DNA of 64,000 nucleotides. Origin: an uncultured Verrucomicrobiota bacterium. Lineage in GTDB: Bacteria > Verrucomicrobiota > Verrucomicrobiia > Limisphaerales > UBA9464. Both the position numbers and the translations under genes were made by a program. The DNA lies in NCBI GenBank assembly GCA_903916195.1, contig CAIWVP010000111.1:66530-130529 (forward strand), read 5' to 3'. This document shows positions 35,531-44,710 of the stretch, one piece after another. Under the pieces are notes generated by a model. It ran no database searches. It was not told the DNA's origin and saw nothing but the letters and a program-made list of their open reading frames with translations. The stretch's first letter is position 1. Every line of letters begins with the position of its first letter.

Positions 35531-36895
35531 GTGAACGACCGCGCCCCGAACGCTGCACCCGGCTCCGGCCAGATCCCCCAGGGGCTCGGCGCGCTCTACT
35601 GGTTCTCGGCGTTGAACGCGCTGTCGTTCCAGCCGGTGCTGAGCAGCCCGATGGTGCTCTACGCGAAATCGCTCGGCGCGAGCGCGACCGTGCTGGGGAT
35701 CCTCGCGGGGATGATGCCGCTGCTGGTCATCACCCAGTTGCCGGCGGCGCGGTTCGTGGACCGCATCGGCTACCGGCGGTTCGTGCTCAACGGATGGAGC
35801 GCGCGCGTCGGGGTCGTCTTCCTCATCGCCGCGGTGCCGCTCACCAGCGGGTTCCTCGACGCGCCGACGCGGCTGGTGCTCGTGCTCGCGCTGCTCTTCG
35901 TCTTCAACACCATCCGCGGTATCGCCAGCTGCGCGTGGTTGCCGTGGATCATGGAGCTCATCCCGGCGGCGGCTCGGGGCCGGCACTTCGCCCGGGACCA
36001 GTTCTGCATGAACGGCGCGAGCATGGTGTCGTTCGCTTTCGCCGCGCTGGTGCTCGGCGCGCACGGCGAGGCGTGGCAGTTCACGCTGGTCTTCCTCACG
36101 GCGGCCCTCGCCGGTGCCGCGAGCTTGCCGGCGCTGGACCGCGTGCCGGACGTCCCCCCGCCGCACAATCCCGACGCCGGCCGCGGCCCGGTGCCGTGGC
36201 TGGAGCTCGCGGCGCATCCTCCCTTCCGCCGGCTGCTGGAGCTGAACTGCGTCTGGTCGCTCGCGTACGGCGGGCTCACGACATTCGTGGTGAAATACCT
36301 GAAGGACGGCGCCGGTCTGCGCGCGGACCTGATCCTCTACTTCATGTCCGCGTCGTTCGTCGGCGGGCTCGCGTCCCCGTGGCTGGCCGGACCGCGGCTC
36401 GACCGGCTCGGCAGCAAACCGATGCTGGGCTTCACCATGGCCATCGGCTTCCTCATCGGCGCCGGCTTCCTGCTCGCGTCGGGCGGATTGGTCGCGCCAG
36501 GGTGGAGTTTCGCGCTGCCCTTGATGATGATGCTCGGGCTGGTCAACGCGTTGTTCTCCGCGGCCAACAACCGGCTCGCCATGCACATCGTGCCGAAGCA
36601 GGGGCGCAACCACTTCTTCGCGCTCTTCATGGTGGTGTGGCAGATCACGCTCGGGTTGTCGCCGGTGCTCTGGGGCCTGTTGATCGATGCCATCGGCGAT
36701 CGGGAGGCGACGGCGCTCGGCGTGGGCTGGAACCGCTACAGCGTCTTCTTCGGACTGGTGGCGCTGGCGTTCGCCGCGGCGTTCGCGTTGTGCCGCCGGC
36801 TGGAGGAGCCGCGCGCCGCGGAGGTCCATGCGCTCGTGCGCGAGCTGCTGGTGGACGAACCGCGCCGCTGGTGGACCCAAGTGACCGGGCGATAG
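35531..36895 (+). CDS. Major facilitator superfamily transporter
   Basis: 454 aa from GTG at 35531, chosen because longer in-frame starts add only Arg-rich residues. About 12 membrane helices are visible, with typical helix text such as GALYWFSALNALSFQPVLSS and LPLMMMLGLVNALFSAANNR and a central cytoplasmic loop around DVPPPHNPDAGRGPVP. A loop DRIGYRRFVLNGW between helices 2 and 3 is an MFS A-like motif. The substrate is unknown. Confidence 0.85.
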   Translation: MNDRAPNAAPGSGQIPQGLGALYWFSALNALSFQPVLSSPMVLYAKSLGASATVLGILAGMMPLLVITQLPAARFVDRIGYRRFVLNGWSARVGVVFLIAAVPLTSGFLDAPTRLVLVLALLFVFNTIRGIASCAWLPWIMELIPAAARGRHFARDQFCMNGASMVSFAFAALVLGAHGEAWQFTLVFLTAALAGAASLPALDRVPDVPPPHNPDAGRGPVPWLELAAHPPFRRLLELNCVWSLAYGGLTTFVVKYLKDGAGLRADLILYFMSASFVGGLASPWLAGPRLDRLGSKPMLGFTMAIGFLIGAGFLLASGGLVAPGWSFALPLMMMLGLVNALFSAANNRLAMHIVPKQGRNHFFALFMVVWQITLGLSPVLWGLLIDAIGDREATALGVGWNRYSVFFGLVALAFAAAFALCRRLEEPRAAEVHALVRELLVDEPRRWWTQVTGR

Positions 36896-36922
36896 ACCGG
36901 ATCCGACCGTGCCGCCCGCGGT

Positions 36923-37690
36923 TCACAACCCGCTCGGGTGGTCGATGAAGACCCACGGGAGCTTGAATTTCTTCGCCAGTTCCGCGGCGAGAGCCTTCAC
37001 ACCGGATGTCTCGGTCGCGTAGTGGCCGCCGTAGAACGCGTTGATCCCGACGTCCTCGGCGAGCGCGAAGGTCCAGTGCGGCCCTTCGCCGGTGATGAAG
37101 GTGTCCACGCCTTCGCGGGCGGCCTGCGGCAGTTCACTGCCGGCGCCGCCGGTGCAGATGCCGATCCGCCGGCAGACCTCCGGGCCGCCGGGCAGCACCT
37201 TCACCGGCGCTCCGAGCACCTCGGTGAGACGTGCAGCCAGGGCCTCCCGGGCCAGCGGACGCGCGAGCACGGTCTGCACGCCGATGAAGGCGCCTTTGCT
37301 GGCGAAGAAGGGCTTGAGGCGCTTGAACCCGAGCGCGGTGGCGAGCTGCGCGGCGTTGCCGATCTCCGGATGGCCGTCGAGCGGCAGGTGCTGCGAGTAG
37401 ACCGCGAGATCTCCTTCGAAGAGCCGGCGCATCAGCGCGTGGCGGCGGCCGGTCCACGGCAGGGTCTGTCCCCAGAACAGCCCGTGATGCACCAGCAGCA
37501 GGTCCGCCTTCGCCGCGATCGCGAGCTCGACGGTCGCGAGCGAGGCGTCGACGGCGGCGGCGATGCGTGTGACCCGGCCGGAGTTCTCGGCCTGGAGGCC
37601 GTTCCAGGCGCGGTCGTAGTCGGTGAACGTCGAGGGCGCGAGCCGGTGTTCGCAGTGGGCGACGATCTGGGAGAGGGAAGCGGTGGCCAC
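36923..37690 (-). CDS. Nif3-like dinuclear metal centre protein
   Basis: 255 aa from GTG at 37690. Metal-ligand motifs of the Nif3/YbgI family are present: LLLVHHGLFWG, VYSQHLPLDGHPEIGN, and near the end GGHYATETSGVKAL. FITGEGPHWTFALAEDVGI is also typical. The family forms hexamers with two metal ions per subunit. Its function is poorly known, although some members act as GTP cyclohydrolase 1 type 2. No operon partner is evident; it is convergent with the MFS gene. Confidence 0.9.
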   Translation of the reverse strand: MATASLSQIVAHCEHRLAPSTFTDYDRAWNGLQAENSGRVTRIAAAVDASLATVELAIAAKADLLLVHHGLFWGQTLPWTGRRHALMRRLFEGDLAVYSQHLPLDGHPEIGNAAQLATALGFKRLKPFFASKGAFIGVQTVLARPLAREALAARLTEVLGAPVKVLPGGPEVCRRIGICTGGAGSELPQAAREGVDTFITGEGPHWTFALAEDVGINAFYGGHYATETSGVKALAAELAKKFKLPWVFIDHPSGL

Positions 37691-37745
37691 GCGCGGACTC
37701 TGCCCGAGCGCCCGCGGACCGCAACGCGCCGGTTCGCGCCGCGGC

Positions 37746-40472
37746 TCAACGCTCGTTCAGCTGCACCCGGAAGAACCGTCCGGTGCCGCCGACCGGGAGC
37801 GGGATGCTCGCCTCCGAATCCTCCGACCGGAGGAAGAAGCCGTTCTCGGGGTCGTCGAGCGATTCCCACGATCCGGGCACGTCCGGATCGGTGCTCCACT
37901 GCACGTCGTAGTCGCGGTCCGCCAGCCGATGGAAGGTCAGCCGTGCCTCGCCGTCGATGACCTCGATCCGCGGGCCGAGGTCCTCGCTCGGCGCGCCGGG
38001 CGGTTTCCCGGAGAGCCACTCGAACTCGTTGCTCGCGCCGTCGTCGTCGAAGTCGTCGTAGGGCCGGTAGGGCGGGACGGTCGGCGCCGCGTCCTCGTCG
38101 ACCTGCCCGATCCAGTCGTGGTAGCTGATGAAGGACGGCGTCGCCTGCTCGATCCAGTCGCGGATGAGCGCGATACCGGTCTCGTCCAGGACGCTCGTGC
38201 CGATCGGCGGCATGTGTCCGCGTTCCAAGGACGCGAGCCGCTGGAACAGGACCGAGCGCTCGGCCGAGCCGGGAGCGATGACGAGGTTCTGCGCGTCGCC
38301 CCGGTCGTCGTAAGGGACGGACCGGATGAGTTCCGTCCGACTGAGCATCGTCGCCAGGTCCGCCTTCCAGAGGCGGTTGGCGAGGCCGTGGGACTGGTGG
38401 CAGGGCGCGCAGTTCACGGCGAGGAACGAACGGGCGCGCCATCCGAGGCTCCACGCGGTGTTGGTCGCATGTGCGACGACCGGCAGGCGCCGGGTGGAGG
38501 CCGGGACGCCTTCGAGATAGCCGGCGTCCGAGAGCGCGACGAGCTGGTTGACCGTGCGGTCGCCGAGGACGAGGTCGCGGTTGAGCTGCGGGGAGACGAA
38601 GCTCGGAGCCGGGCCGGCCACGACGTTGTGGCAGGACACGCATTCTTGGCGTGCGGGGAAATGCCAGCGCTGCGTGCGCACCTGGCCGCCGTCCTGGATG
38701 GCGAAGGTCTCGTCCAGTCCCGACGACGGCACCAAGGTCGCGTTCGTCTGCGAATCGTCCCATCGGTAGCTGAAGCCCTGCGCGATCCCGGACGGGCTGA
38801 GCACGGTGACGCGGGTCTCGATCCGCCGCCGCGAGGACTCCACGCCTGGGATCATCTCCAGCTCGAAGTGCTTCACGAAGGTCGTGCCGGGCGGCAGATA
38901 CATCGTGCCGTCCGGGTTGAACGCGAATGATTGCGAGGCGTCGGGCAGCGAGAACCAGCGTTGCTTCTGCGCTCCGTCGGACCAGAAAGGGACGTTGATC
39001 TCGTAGGGCACGACGCCGTCCACCGGGCGCAACGTGGCGAGGTCGTCGAACACATGGGCGTCCGCCAACGTGGGCGGCAACGGCGTCGAACCCGGTTCCG
39101 ACGTGCGCATCAGGCGATGGATCGTGCCGTCGAGGAAGTTCGCGAGCAGGATGTCGCCGTTCGACGGGTCGAGCGCGTAGGTGGCGGTGCCGTTGTCCCA
39201 GGTGAACCAGTCGATCGGCCGCGCCGTGCCGTCGGCGTTGAAGCGCATCGCCCCGAGGAACCCGAAGCTGTAGTCGGAGACGAGCCACGCACCGTCGAAC
39301 TCGGGATACTTGTCGCCGCGATAGAAAAACCCCGCGGCGATCGATCCGCCCACCTCGCGGCCGTACTCGGTGAGCGGCGGGATGAGGTCGTCGCCCGGCG
39401 GGCCGGCGGCGGGACGCGGGCCGGTGCTGCGGCCCTCCATGATCGGATAGCCGTAGTTGCCGCCTTTGACGACGCGGTCGACCTCCTCGCGGGTCTGGTC
39501 CCCGGTGTCGTTCGAGTAGAGCTCACCGGTCAACGGATCGAAGCCGAACCGCCACGGGTTGCGGAAACCGACGGCGTAGAACTCCGTCCGCACCTCCGAT
39601 GGGTCCACCGGGTTCCCGCGGAACCCGGTCGCTCCGACCCATGGGTTGTCCGCCGGCACGAGGTACGTGTCCGGGACCACCGACGGATGCGGGTTCGGCA
39701 CCCGGTTGCCGCTGCGGAAGTCCACGTCGATGCGCAGCAGACCGGCGAAGAAACCATGGTCGATGCGCTGACCGTTCTCGAATTGGTCGTGGCTCCCGCC
39801 CTCGTCGCCCATCGAGATGTACAGGTATCCGTCGGGCCCGAAATGCAGGTCGCCGAGATTGTGGTCCGGATGCCGGTCGTATTGGTCGATCAACCGCTGC
39901 TCGCTGCCGGGATCGCCGTGGTTCCGCGAACGGGCCATCACCTTGAAACTGCTGACCCGGTCGTAGAGGCGGGTCGTGCCGTCGACCGTCTCGGCGCCCA
40001 TGTACGAGACGAAGAACCGCCCGTTGGAGGCGAAATCGGGATGGAACGCCAACGATTGCAGGCCACCTTCGTTGTCCTCGTGGACGCGGTCCCGGAGGTC
40101 CATGAAGAGCGTCTTCGTCGGGGTCGCCATGGGGGTGATCTGCCAGATGCGGCCGGAATGGTCGCCGACGAAAAGGCGGTTGGTCTCGCCCGGCGGGGTG
40201 ACCAAGATGACCGGATGCTCGAACCGGAGGCCCGGGAACGCGGGCTCGGGATGGTGGTTCCAGACGGCGGGGACCCGACCGAAGGGCAGCGGCGCCGCCG
40301 TGGATCTCCAAGGCACCCGCTCCGAGGCCATGGCATCGCACAGGGTCGCCGCCATCGCCGCGCACAGGGCTGCGCGGGACCCAGGGGCCTCGAACCGCGA
40401 CGGCCCGCGCCGTGCGCCCGAGCGGACGATCACGGCCAACAGCCTTTGTGCGACATGGATGACGTTCACCAT
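37746..40472 (-). CDS. Secreted sugar-dehydrogenase-like propeller fused to a di-haem HNE_0200-type domain
   Basis: 908 aa. Residues about 60-460 form a PQQ-sugar-dehydrogenase-like beta-propeller (PVILVTPPGETNRLFVGDHS, LHFGPDGYLYISMGDEGG, GFRNPWRFGFDPLTGELYSN). A region follows with GVVPYEINVPFWSDGAQKQR and two haem c sites, CVSCH and CAPCH, matching the family known as TIGR03806 (HNE_0200). The C-terminus has a DDDGASNEFEWLSG calcium-like repeat and a beta domain. It is a periplasmic or exported redox enzyme by inference. The ATG at 40472 precedes a basic region before the likely signal segment, so the start could be further in. Confidence 0.8.
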   Translation of the reverse strand: MVNVIHVAQRLLAVIVRSGARRGPSRFEAPGSRAALCAAMAATLCDAMASERVPWRSTAAPLPFGRVPAVWNHHPEPAFPGLRFEHPVILVTPPGETNRLFVGDHSGRIWQITPMATPTKTLFMDLRDRVHEDNEGGLQSLAFHPDFASNGRFFVSYMGAETVDGTTRLYDRVSSFKVMARSRNHGDPGSEQRLIDQYDRHPDHNLGDLHFGPDGYLYISMGDEGGSHDQFENGQRIDHGFFAGLLRIDVDFRSGNRVPNPHPSVVPDTYLVPADNPWVGATGFRGNPVDPSEVRTEFYAVGFRNPWRFGFDPLTGELYSNDTGDQTREEVDRVVKGGNYGYPIMEGRSTGPRPAAGPPGDDLIPPLTEYGREVGGSIAAGFFYRGDKYPEFDGAWLVSDYSFGFLGAMRFNADGTARPIDWFTWDNGTATYALDPSNGDILLANFLDGTIHRLMRTSEPGSTPLPPTLADAHVFDDLATLRPVDGVVPYEINVPFWSDGAQKQRWFSLPDASQSFAFNPDGTMYLPPGTTFVKHFELEMIPGVESSRRRIETRVTVLSPSGIAQGFSYRWDDSQTNATLVPSSGLDETFAIQDGGQVRTQRWHFPARQECVSCHNVVAGPAPSFVSPQLNRDLVLGDRTVNQLVALSDAGYLEGVPASTRRLPVVAHATNTAWSLGWRARSFLAVNCAPCHQSHGLANRLWKADLATMLSRTELIRSVPYDDRGDAQNLVIAPGSAERSVLFQRLASLERGHMPPIGTSVLDETGIALIRDWIEQATPSFISYHDWIGQVDEDAAPTVPPYRPYDDFDDDGASNEFEWLSGKPPGAPSEDLGPRIEVIDGEARLTFHRLADRDYDVQWSTDPDVPGSWESLDDPENGFFLRSEDSEASIPLPVGGTGRFFRVQLNER

Positions 40473-40559
40473 TGTAAACCTTCGACCGAAGTCCTAGACC
40501 GACCTCGAGGGGCGCAGGTTGCATTTTTCTCGCACGTTGCGCTGAATCCTCCTTGCCGC

Positions 40560-41393
40560 ATGGATCCGTCGTCCGGACCGCCCCTCAGCATCGTCATCCG
40601 CTCGCTCGACACCGCCGACACGCTTCCGCGGGTCCTGGCGGCCCTTTGCCGGCGTCCTGACGACCAACTGATCGTCGTGGATTCCGGCTCCACCGACGGC
40701 TCGTTGGAGCATGCCCGTGCAGCCGGAGCGGAAATCGTGCCCATCAAGGCATCGGAGTTCACCTACGGCCGGGCGCTCAACCTCGGTTTCGCCGCGGCTC
40801 GGCACGGATGGGTGCTCGCTTTGAGCGCCCACACGGTTCCGATGCGGCCGGACTTCCTCGATCTGTACCGCGCAGGGATAGCGGGGCGCTTCCGTCCGGA
40901 CGTCGCGGCCGCGGTCGGGCCGCTCCTCGCGAGCGACCTCGATCGCGGGTTGCCGGGGGGAGTCACCCATTACGAGCTGGGGGATTTCACCCATGGATTC
41001 GGATTCGGTGCCGGGAACCCGAACTCGCTGTACCGCCGCGAGCTGTGGCAGGCACATCCGTTCGACGAGCAGATCGGCGGCGGCGAAGACCTCGAGTGGT
41101 ACCTGTGGGCGTTGCGCCAAGGGCACACCATCGCCGCCGTCCACGCCGCCGAGGTGCTCTACATCTCGCGACGTCCGATGGCCGCGTTCTACCGGAAGGG
41201 CCGCGTCGATCACCGCGCGATGGCCCGCTTGATCACGCCGCATTCGCCCAGCTTGGGAGGCGTCGTCGTGCGCGGCGCGAAGCTCCTGCTCTACGCCGCG
41301 CTCGGGAAGACCGACTGGCACGGGGCCAAGGGCAGCCTCGCCCACTGCGTCGGCAACTACGTCGAAGCCCGTTCGCTCCGCCGTCCGCGGTGA
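40560..41393 (+). CDS. Glycosyltransferase family 2
   Basis: 277 aa. The GT-A fold opens with LSIVIRSLDTADTLPRVLAA and VVDSGSTDGSLEHARAAGAE, the nucleotide-sugar binding part. SAHTVPMRPDFLDLYRAG takes the place of the usual DxD region, and GGGEDLEWYLWALRQG is the typical acceptor-side ED motif of family 2 enzymes. No membrane helix is evident except a weak one near the C-terminus. The sugar and acceptor are unknown. The ATG at 40560 is chosen because the open frame before it is antisense to the dehydrogenase gene. Confidence 0.85.
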   Translation: MDPSSGPPLSIVIRSLDTADTLPRVLAALCRRPDDQLIVVDSGSTDGSLEHARAAGAEIVPIKASEFTYGRALNLGFAAARHGWVLALSAHTVPMRPDFLDLYRAGIAGRFRPDVAAAVGPLLASDLDRGLPGGVTHYELGDFTHGFGFGAGNPNSLYRRELWQAHPFDEQIGGGEDLEWYLWALRQGHTIAAVHAAEVLYISRRPMAAFYRKGRVDHRAMARLITPHSPSLGGVVVRGAKLLLYAALGKTDWHGAKGSLAHCVGNYVEARSLRRPR

Positions 41394-41463
41394 CGACCGC
41401 CGTCAGATGACGGCCCCTTTCCGCCTCGCCGCGTCGCCGTCGGTCCGCCATGATCGGCCCGTT

Positions 41464-42531
41464 ATGTCCCTGCCAGAGCACCGCCAGGCCATCGACGCCC
41501 TCGACGCGCAGATCGTGAAGCTCATCAACGAGCGCACGAAGCACGTGCTCGAGATCGGCGCGTTGAAGGTCAAGGCCGGCCAAGAGATCTACGCGCCGCA
41601 GCGCGAGCGCGCCGTCTTCCAGAAGGTCACCAAGCTGAACAAGGGCCCCATCACCCACGTCGGCCTGCGCGCCATCTACCGCGAGGTGATGTCCGCCTCG
41701 TTGTCGCTGGAGAAGAGCCTCGCCATCGCCTACCTCGGGCCCGAGGCCACCTACACCCACGAGGCCGCCATGCGGCGGTTCGGGTCCAGCCTGCGCTACG
41801 TGCCCCAGAAGACGATCGCCGATGTCTTCCACGAGGTCGCCAAGAAGCGCGCCGACTACGGTGTCGTGCCCGTCGAGAACTCCACCGAGGGCGTCGTCAC
41901 CCACACGCTCGACATGTTCGTCGACAGCGACCTCAAGATCGTCGCACAGGTCGTGCTCCCCATCCGCCATTGCCTCGTCAGCGCCGGCAAACGCGAGGGC
42001 ATCCAGAAGCTCTACGTCCATCCGCAGACGCTCGCGCAGTGCCGCGGCTGGATCCACCGGCATCTGCCCCTCGCCGAGGTGATCGAGACCAGCTCCAACG
42101 CCCGCAGCGCCGAGCTCGCCGCCAAGGAGAAGACCGCCGCCGCCATCTGCGGCGTCTTCGCCGCGGAGAAGTATTCCTTGCCCGTGCTCGAGCAGGATAT
42201 CCAGGACAACGCCGCCAACGCCACCCGCTTCCTGGTGCTCGGCCACCAGTGCCCGCCGCCCGGCGGCAAGGGCATCGACCGCACCAGTCTCATGTTCAGC
42301 ATCCGCGACGAGGCCGGCGCGCTCCATCGATCGCTCGCGCCTTTCCGCCGCTTCCGCATCAACATGACCAAGATCGAGTCGCGCCCCAGCAAGCGGAAGG
42401 CCTGGGAATACTTCTTCTTCGTCGATTGCGACGGCCACGCCGAGGAGCCGAAGGTCGCCAAGGCCATCGCCATGCTCGGGCAGCACTGCAGCTTCGTGAA
42501 GGTGCTCGGCTCCTATCCGAACTCCGATTGA
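41464..42531 (+). CDS. pheA: Bifunctional chorismate mutase / prephenate dehydratase (P-protein)
   Basis: 355 aa. Residues about 1-90 are an AroQ-type chorismate mutase (DALDAQIVKLINERTKHVLE, then AIYREVMSASLSLE). Residues about 92-270 are prephenate dehydratase (IAYLGPEATYTHEAAMRRFG, VPVENSTEGVVTHTLD, and NATRFLVLG). Residues about 275-355 are an ACT regulatory domain with ESRPSKRKAWEYFFFVD, containing the ESRP motif used in phenylalanine feedback binding. It makes phenylpyruvate for phenylalanine synthesis. It is followed after 5 nt by pdxA, so the two are probably co-transcribed. Confidence 0.95.
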   Translation: MSLPEHRQAIDALDAQIVKLINERTKHVLEIGALKVKAGQEIYAPQRERAVFQKVTKLNKGPITHVGLRAIYREVMSASLSLEKSLAIAYLGPEATYTHEAAMRRFGSSLRYVPQKTIADVFHEVAKKRADYGVVPVENSTEGVVTHTLDMFVDSDLKIVAQVVLPIRHCLVSAGKREGIQKLYVHPQTLAQCRGWIHRHLPLAEVIETSSNARSAELAAKEKTAAAICGVFAAEKYSLPVLEQDIQDNAANATRFLVLGHQCPPPGGKGIDRTSLMFSIRDEAGALHRSLAPFRRFRINMTKIESRPSKRKAWEYFFFVDCDGHAEEPKVAKAIAMLGQHCSFVKVLGSYPNSD

Positions 42532-42536
42532 GGCCG

Positions 42537-43532
42537 ATGCGCGCGCTCGGGATCACCCTCGGCGACATCACCGGCATCGGCCCCGAGGTCACCCTCAGGG
42601 CCGTCGCCCGAGAGGTCGTCGCCGACGAGGACACCCGCTACGTGCTGATCGGCGACAACGCCGTCGTGCGCGAGCTGTGCGGCCTGCTCGGCGTCGAGGC
42701 CGATCTGCCGCGCTGGAGCGACCGTGCCGAGGTCGCCAGCCGCGTGTACGTCCACGATCTGGAGACCGCGCCGCTGCCGCGCGACCTGCCGGCCGGAGCG
42801 CCCGAGGCCTCGTTGGCCGCCGTCCGCTGGCTGCGCGAAGGCGCCCGTCTCTGCCTCGCCGGCGAGCTCGCCGGGATGGTCACCGCACCGGTCAGCAAGG
42901 AGGCCGTGCTCCGCTCCGGACAACCCTTCATCGGCCAGACCGAGTTCCTCAGCGACCTCGCCGCCGCGCCGCGCACCGCGATGATGTTGCTCGGCCACGA
43001 CGACCGCGGCCGGTGGTTGCGGGTCGCGCTCGCCACCACGCACCTGCCGCTCAAGGACGTTGCCGCCGCGCTCACCGTCGGAGGGGTCGCCCAGACCATC
43101 GAGTTGGCCGCCGAGGCCTGCGCGCGGCTCGGCCTGGGACGCCGTCGCATCGCCGTGTGCGGCCTCAATCCGCACGCCGGGGAAGGCGGCCGGATGGGCC
43201 GCGAAGAGCTCGATATCATCGCGCCGGCGGTCGCCTTGGCGCGGTCGCGCGGCGTGGATTGCCACGGACCTTCGGCGGCGGACACCGTGTTCCATCAGGT
43301 TTTCCGCGGTGATTTCGACGCGGTGGTGGCGATGTACCACGACCAAGGCCTGGTGCCGTTGAAGATGGTCGCCTTCGACACCGGCGTGAACTGGACGCTC
43401 GGCCTGCCCTTCGTCCGCACCTCGCCCGACCACGGCACCGCCTACGATCTCGCCGGACGGGGCCTGGCCGATCCCTCGAGCATGGAGGCGGCGATCCGGC
43501 TGGCCCGCCAACTGGTCACGTCCGCGGTTTGA
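42537..43532 (+). CDS. pdxA: 4-hydroxythreonine-4-phosphate dehydrogenase
   Basis: 331 aa. Family motifs are ITLGDITGIGPEV at the N-terminus, MVTAPVSKEAVLRSGQPFIG, metal ligand His in LATTHLPLKDV, CGLNPHAGEGGRMGREE, and AMYHDQGLVPLKM. It oxidises 4-phosphohydroxy-L-threonine in the DXP-independent-of-PLP-synthase route to vitamin B6. The usual first glycine-rich stretch has D-I-T-G-I-G-P-E where most PdxA proteins have D-P-A/S-G-I-G-P-E. It starts 5 nt after pheA. Confidence 0.93.
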   Translation: MRALGITLGDITGIGPEVTLRAVAREVVADEDTRYVLIGDNAVVRELCGLLGVEADLPRWSDRAEVASRVYVHDLETAPLPRDLPAGAPEASLAAVRWLREGARLCLAGELAGMVTAPVSKEAVLRSGQPFIGQTEFLSDLAAAPRTAMMLLGHDDRGRWLRVALATTHLPLKDVAAALTVGGVAQTIELAAEACARLGLGRRRIAVCGLNPHAGEGGRMGREELDIIAPAVALARSRGVDCHGPSAADTVFHQVFRGDFDAVVAMYHDQGLVPLKMVAFDTGVNWTLGLPFVRTSPDHGTAYDLAGRGLADPSSMEAAIRLARQLVTSAV

Positions 43533-43613
43533 AGGGCGGAAGGCGCGGCTGGTGCCGGTCCCTGATTTCCGGCTCGCCATCGGTGCGGCGCCATGTTTCA
43601 ACGCGTATGAGTC

Positions 43614-43690
43614 GCACCGGTAGCTCAATTGGATAGAGCTCCTGACTTCGGATCAGAGGGTTGGGGGTTCGATTCCCTCCCGGTGCACCA
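43614..43690 (+). tRNA. tRNA-Arg (anticodon TCG), CCA encoded
   Basis: A full cloverleaf can be drawn. The acceptor stem GCACCGG pairs with CCGGTGC, the D arm is GCTC-AATTGGATA-GAGC, the T arm is GGGGG-TTCGATT-CCCTC, and CCA is encoded at the 3' end. The anticodon loop CTTCGGA gives TCG, reading CGA. The first anticodon-stem pair is C-A, a mismatch; the other four pairs are normal. It follows pdxA by about 80 nt. Confidence 0.95.
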
Positions 43691-43698
43691 GCTTTTAC

Positions 43699-43726
43699 AG
43701 GGGTTTCGTCGCAAGGCGGAACCCCT
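43699..43726 (+). terminator. Hairpin after tRNA-Arg, possible terminator
   Basis: AGGGGTTTC and GGAACCCCT form a nine-pair stem with one T-G wobble around a 10-nt loop, 8 nt after the tRNA. No T-run follows, so it may be a processing or weak termination signal. Confidence 0.45.
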
Positions 43727-43737
43727 CTTCGCTCCCA

Positions 43738-43760
43738 TGTAGGCCATCCTGTAGGCCATC
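43738..43760 (+). repeat. Tandem direct repeat of TGTAGGCCATC
   Basis: TGTAGGCCATC occurs at 43738-43748 and again at 43750-43760, one nucleotide apart. It lies 48 nt after the tRNA-Arg 3' end. Short tandem repeats beside a tRNA can mark recombinase arm sites or remnants of integration, but no integrase is seen. Confidence 0.5.
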
Positions 43761-43866
43761 ACGATTCCGCGACGACCGGCTTTTCTCGTCAAAACCAACC
43801 GGCGGACCCGAGGGGATGCCCCAAGTCCGCCGGATCGATCTCTAGACTGCCAGACATCCTCGCCGC

Positions 43867-44556
43867 TCAGCGGGCCGCAGCCTTGCGGTTCCGGCGCAGG
43901 AGCACGGCAGCGAACCCGCCGGCGGCCAACATCCCGGCGGTCAACAACGACGACGGTTCGGGGACGGAAGCGAACCCGATAACTTCGATCTCGCGATACA
44001 TGGATTCGCCGCCTGATCCGTTGTGGAATGTGAAGCGCAGGTCGGCCACCTGGGACAAACCCAGGTTGCTGAGCGTGACCCGCGTTTCGCCAGCCGCGTT
44101 GTTGCCCGTCAGGCTACCCAAAACCGAGGCCAAAGACGTGAAGCCCCCGCCGCTGACCAAAGAATACGACACGTCGAAAACCTGCTGCGCCCGGCCTTGA
44201 GCAGCGCCCGTGAGTGACACGATGGAAGTCAAGTCATAGCCCGCCGGATTGGCGGTGAGATCAAAATGATAGGTGACCACCGCGCCGTCCGATGGAGTCA
44301 GACTCTGAGTGGTAACGTCGGCACCATCGACACCGTAGATGTTGCCGTCGTTGAGCTTGCCCGCCGCCGAGCCGAAGTTTGCAGATCCGCTATCCAAACT
44401 CAACGTGGTCCCGCTGGCCTGTCCGAGATCGGAGCTGGAAACGCCAAAGGTGCCAGTGCCGCCATTTTGCGCCGTGATGATGACCGTCGCGTTCGAGGAG
44501 GCGGCTGCCAGCAGCAGCCCCGCGCCGACGGCGAGCGGCTTGATTGAGTTGTTCAT
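43867..44556 (-). CDS. PEP-CTERM sorted exported protein
   Basis: 229 aa. An N-terminal signal (IKPLAVGAGLLLAAASSNA) is followed by a Ser/Gly/Thr-rich beta-type domain typical of exported PEP-CTERM proteins. The C-terminus has the sorting signal VPEPSS, a hydrophobic helix (LLTAGMLAAGGFAAVLL) and the basic tail RRNRKAAAR. An exosortase should cleave or transfer this tail, linking the protein to surface or exopolysaccharide structures. The exosortase itself is not in the window. The gene is less Arg-rich in all frames than its neighbours. The ATG at 44556 is chosen over one further upstream because it places the signal at the N-terminus. Confidence 0.88.
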   Translation of the reverse strand: MNNSIKPLAVGAGLLLAAASSNATVIITAQNGGTGTFGVSSSDLGQASGTTLSLDSGSANFGSAAGKLNDGNIYGVDGADVTTQSLTPSDGAVVTYHFDLTANPAGYDLTSIVSLTGAAQGRAQQVFDVSYSLVSGGGFTSLASVLGSLTGNNAAGETRVTLSNLGLSQVADLRFTFHNGSGGESMYREIEVIGFASVPEPSSLLTAGMLAAGGFAAVLLRRNRKAAAR

Positions 44557-44710
44557 GTAGAGGTGTATCCGAAAGGCCGGATTTGGCTGGTCCTGTTTTT
44601 TATTGTAAGCTTCCAAGTGCCGTCAAGGCACGAAGCTGAACCGGCATTTGCCCGCGTGATCCTGGGCCTGACTCGATTTTGTGGACAGGATAGGGGCAGC
44701 GGCCAGCCCC

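Noticed and set aside
43614-43690. tRNA-Arg as a proven attachment site
   Set aside because: No second copy of the tRNA 3' end and no integrase are visible between 43691 and 46022.
44602-44626. TTGACG and TACAAT on the minus strand as a promoter of the PEP-CTERM gene
   Set aside because: The spacing is only 13 nt, too short for a sigma-70 promoter, and the two elements overlap a small hairpin.
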